DNA of 64,000 bases, taken from contig JADJJZ010000006.1 in NCBI GenBank assembly GCA_016706255.1, positions 868,001-932,000 of the forward strand. Direction: 5' to 3'. The notes beneath the pieces are model-generated. The model was not told the origin of the DNA, made no database searches, and saw only the letters and a program-made list of their open reading frames with translations. This stretch comes from Bacteroidota bacterium. GTDB taxonomy: Bacteria > Bacteroidota > Bacteroidia > Chitinophagales > BACL12. Each line of letters begins with the position of its first letter. The first letter of the stretch is position 1. This document shows, one piece after another, positions 61,873 through 64,000 of this stretch. A program made the position numbers and the translations under genes.

Positions 61873-62448
61873 TTAAACCGGCTTTTTGACACCGGAAGTT
61901 TTAGGCATAAGGGTGATAAACATCCTTTTTCCCTCCATTTTAGGGAGTTGATCAGGCACACCCACCTCTTCTAAACGTTGTGCAAATTTGAGTAACAGCA
62001 CTTCGCCCTGGCCTTTAAATGCAATGGCACGGCCTTTAAACATAACATAAGCACGCACTTTATTGCCTTCTTTGAGGAAGTTTTCGGCGTGTTTTGATTT
62101 AAATTCGAAATCATGCTCATCGGTATGTGGCGTAAAGCGGATTTCTTTCATCTCCTGCTTTTTCGTTTTGGCCTTGAGCTCTTTTTCTTTTTTCTTTTTT
62201 TCGTAAACGAATTTCTGGAAATCTACGATACGGCAAACAGGTGGATCGGCATTAGGCGAAATTTCGACTAACTCCATCTCTAAATCTTCTGCCATTTTAA
62301 TAGCTTCCTGAATAGTGAAAATGCCGGATTCAATGTTTTCTCCAACTACCCGCACTTTCGGGTGGCGGATATCTCTTCCGATTTTGTACTGACTTCTTTC
62401 GTCGTTCCTTTTAAAATAAGGATTGTAAGGTCTTCTTTGATTTTGCAA
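61873..62448 (-). CDS. infC: Translation initiation factor IF-3
   Basis: 191 residues from a TTG start at 62448, since no ATG lies upstream before thrS ends. IF-3 keeps the 30S subunit free and selects the start codon. Both domains are seen: YKIGRDIRHPKVRVVGENIESGIFTIQEAIKMAEDLEMELVEISPNADPPVCRIVDFQKF and KEIRFTPHTDEHDFEFKSKHAENFL, with KVRAYVMFKGRAIAFKGQGEVLLLKF. Elsewhere infC begins with a rare AUU codon that IF-3 itself acts on; here the TTG is a comparable rare start. It is 12 bp after thrS and part of that operon. Confidence 0.93.
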   Translation of the reverse strand: MQNQRRPYNPYFKRNDERSQYKIGRDIRHPKVRVVGENIESGIFTIQEAIKMAEDLEMELVEISPNADPPVCRIVDFQKFVYEKKKKEKELKAKTKKQEMKEIRFTPHTDEHDFEFKSKHAENFLKEGNKVRAYVMFKGRAIAFKGQGEVLLLKFAQRLEEVGVPDQLPKMEGKRMFITLMPKTSGVKKPV

Positions 62449-62460
62449 ACGGTATAAATT

Positions 62461-64000
62461 TTATTGAAAAATGGTTTTAATTTCTTCGTTAATCATTTGA
62501 GCCAGCTCCTCAGCAGTCACGCTGCCTTTGTCGCCTTCCCCATGTTTACGCAACGATAAGGTTTTGTTATTCATTTCCTGCTCACCAATAATAAGCATTA
62601 ATGGAATCTTTTTAACCTCGGCATCTCTGATTTTACGGCCGATTTTTTCACTGCGGGTATCGAAGTAAGTGCGAATTTCGTGATTTTTTAAAACTTTTAT
62701 CACCTCTTCGCAATAATCGTTGTATTTATCGCTGATCGGCAATATGGCAACCTGCACCGGAGCAAGCCAAACCGGGAAATTTCCGGCATAGTGTTCCAGT
62801 AAAAATCCGATAAAGCGCTCATGTGTTCCTAATGGCGCACGATGTATAACCAGCGGCATTTTCGGCTGATTATCACGGTCGGTATATGTTAAACCAAATC
62901 GCAAAGGTTGTCCAAAGTCAACCTGATTGGTTGCCAATGTAAACTCCCTGCCAATTGCGGAATAAATCTGAATATCGATTTTTGGTCCGTAAAACGCGGC
63001 TTCATCAGGAACTTCTATATAGGGAATTCCAGCATCATCCATTACTCTGCGCACCATATCTTCGGTTTTTTTCCATAATTCCGGATTGTCGAGATATTTC
63101 TGCCCCAGTTTTTTTGGCTCATGAGTTGAAAAACGCATTATATATTTATCAATTCCAAAAACACGGAAATAATTCAGATACATATCATTTACTGCCTTAA
63201 ACTCACTTTCAAACTGCTCTTCAGTGCAATAAATATGTGCATCATTCATGTTTAATCCGCGCACACGCATCAATCCAAATAACGCGCCACTTTCTTCATA
63301 ACGGTAACACATGCCATATTCTGCAAAACGCAAAGGCAAATCGCGATAACTTCTTGGAACAGCACTGAAAATTTTATGGTGATGCGGACAGTTCATGGCT
63401 TTGAGATAATATTTTACCCCTTCCATTTCCATTGGAGGATACATACTATCTGCATAATACGGCAAATGTCCGCTGGTTAAATACAAATCTTCTTTAGCAA
63501 TATGCGGTGTTTTTACGCGCACATACCCTGCCTGTTCTTCTTTCTTTTTAGCCAGTTTTTCCAATTGTTCGATAATAGCAGCGCCATTTGGCATCCACAA
63601 AATCAAACCCTGACCAACAGCATCATCGGTGGTGTAAATTTCCAGTTCTTTCCCCAGTTTGCGGTGATCGCGTTTTTTTGCTTCTTCAAGCATTGTAACG
63701 TATTCATCCAGCTCGGCCTGTTTTGGAAATGTGATACCATATAAACGGGTAAGCATTTTATTTTTTTCATCTCCCCGCCAGTAGGCACCTGCGATGTTTA
63801 ACAATTTAATTGCCTTAATTACACCGGTTTCCGGAATATGCGGTCCGCGACATAAATCCACGAAATTGCCCTGCGAATAAAAAGTGATGCTGCCATCTTC
63901 CAGGTCGTTGATTAATTCCAGTTTATATTCGTCACCTTTTTCTGTAAAATATTGTAAGGCATCAGCTTTTGAAACTGCTTTTCTGGTGAAAACGGAATTT
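62461..64000 (-). CDS. thrS: Threonyl-tRNA synthetase, C-terminal part (5' end outside window)
   Basis: The frame runs open to the window end; at 64000 it continues upstream, so only the last 513 or so residues are seen. It charges tRNA-Thr. Motif 1-type: FVDLCRGPHIPETG; core: KAMNCPHHHKIFSAVPRSYRDLPLRFAEYGMCYRYE with the Zn-binding Cys (NCPHH), and GLMRVRGLNMNDAHIY. The anticodon-binding domain follows PVWLAPVQVAILPISDKY and ends KHGEGDKGSVTAEELAQMINEEI. It leads the thrS-infC-rpmI-rplT cluster. Confidence 0.96.
   Translation of the reverse strand, partial: NSVFTRKAVSKADALQYFTEKGDEYKLELINDLEDGSITFYSQGNFVDLCRGPHIPETGVIKAIKLLNIAGAYWRGDEKNKMLTRLYGITFPKQAELDEYVTMLEEAKKRDHRKLGKELEIYTTDDAVGQGLILWMPNGAAIIEQLEKLAKKKEEQAGYVRVKTPHIAKEDLYLTSGHLPYYADSMYPPMEMEGVKYYLKAMNCPHHHKIFSAVPRSYRDLPLRFAEYGMCYRYEESGALFGLMRVRGLNMNDAHIYCTEEQFESEFKAVNDMYLNYFRVFGIDKYIMRFSTHEPKKLGQKYLDNPELWKKTEDMVRRVMDDAGIPYIEVPDEAAFYGPKIDIQIYSAIGREFTLATNQVDFGQPLRFGLTYTDRDNQPKMPLVIHRAPLGTHERFIGFLLEHYAGNFPVWLAPVQVAILPISDKYNDYCEEVIKVLKNHEIRTYFDTRSEKIGRKIRDAEVKKIPLMLIIGEQEMNNKTLSLRKHGEGDKGSVTAEELAQMINEEIKTIFQ

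Overview
This is a chromosomal segment of a Bacteroidota bacterium; the class cannot be fixed from the sequence alone. The evidence is: moderately AT-rich coding sequence; many copies of the Bacteroidota -7 promoter element TAnnTTTG just upstream of genes; type IX secretion (T9SS) cargo proteins with C-terminal sorting domains; a PorV/PorQ-family protein; TonB-dependent receptors; an S46 dipeptidyl peptidase; and a bacillithiol-type deacetylase. No rRNA, transposase gene, phage gene or CRISPR array is visible. One tRNA (initiator Met) is present.

Layout. (1) 1-6981: the end of a TonB-dependent receptor, a 1294-residue secreted protein and a PorV/PorQ-like barrel, all on the + strand, probably one outer-membrane/secretion unit. 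(2) 7058-13401: housekeeping genes greA, a HIT protein, ruvC, a flippase-like membrane protein, a DUF3108-type protein, an LD-carboxypeptidase and metG. (3) 13564-29103: a tightly packed 15.5 kb + strand unit for an exported polysaccharide. It has a Wza-like SLBB export protein, a Wzz-like chain-length protein without a kinase, an MBOAT acyltransferase with an SGNH/DltD-like partner, a Wzx-like flippase, a Wzy-like polymerase, one GT2 glycosyltransferase, a propeller-like protein and five sulfotransferases. This predicts a sulfated and probably O-acylated surface polysaccharide. (4) 29104-43707: a ClC channel, rpsP-rimM-trmD-rplS, a thiol-redox group (bshB1, a glutathione peroxidase-like gene, trxB), an OmpA/TSP3 protein, era, tRNA-fMet, der, a small lipoprotein, a CtpA-like protease, an FTR1 iron permease, an NADP-oxidoreductase-like gene and an OsmC protein. 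(5) 44076-55934: T9SS cargo, a DPP7-type S46 peptidase, an almost cargo-less sorting-domain protein, an AKR/VWA/MoxR-type AAA operon, an M28 peptidase and a second TonB receptor. (6) 55935-58561: a repeat-rich island around a broken T9SS gene. (7) 58562-64000: a GlsB-type membrane protein, an ABC exporter, yjbQ, and thrS-infC-rpmI-rplT on the - strand, with thrS cut by the window end.

Four genes have reading-frame breaks: two sulfotransferases, the VWA gene and the T9SS gene in the repeat island. In three of them adding one base to a short homopolymer restores a full family-like protein. They are therefore either long-read assembly errors, recent pseudogenes or slippage-switchable genes; the sequence alone cannot decide. 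The T9SS gene needs several changes and looks truly decayed.

The most unusual features are the sulfation-rich polysaccharide operon, the island of about 210-264 bp direct repeats carrying REP-like hairpins around the broken T9SS gene, a family of imperfect inverted-repeat elements ending in GGCTGTT, and an 18-bp sequence found twice, each time between a stop codon and a terminator.
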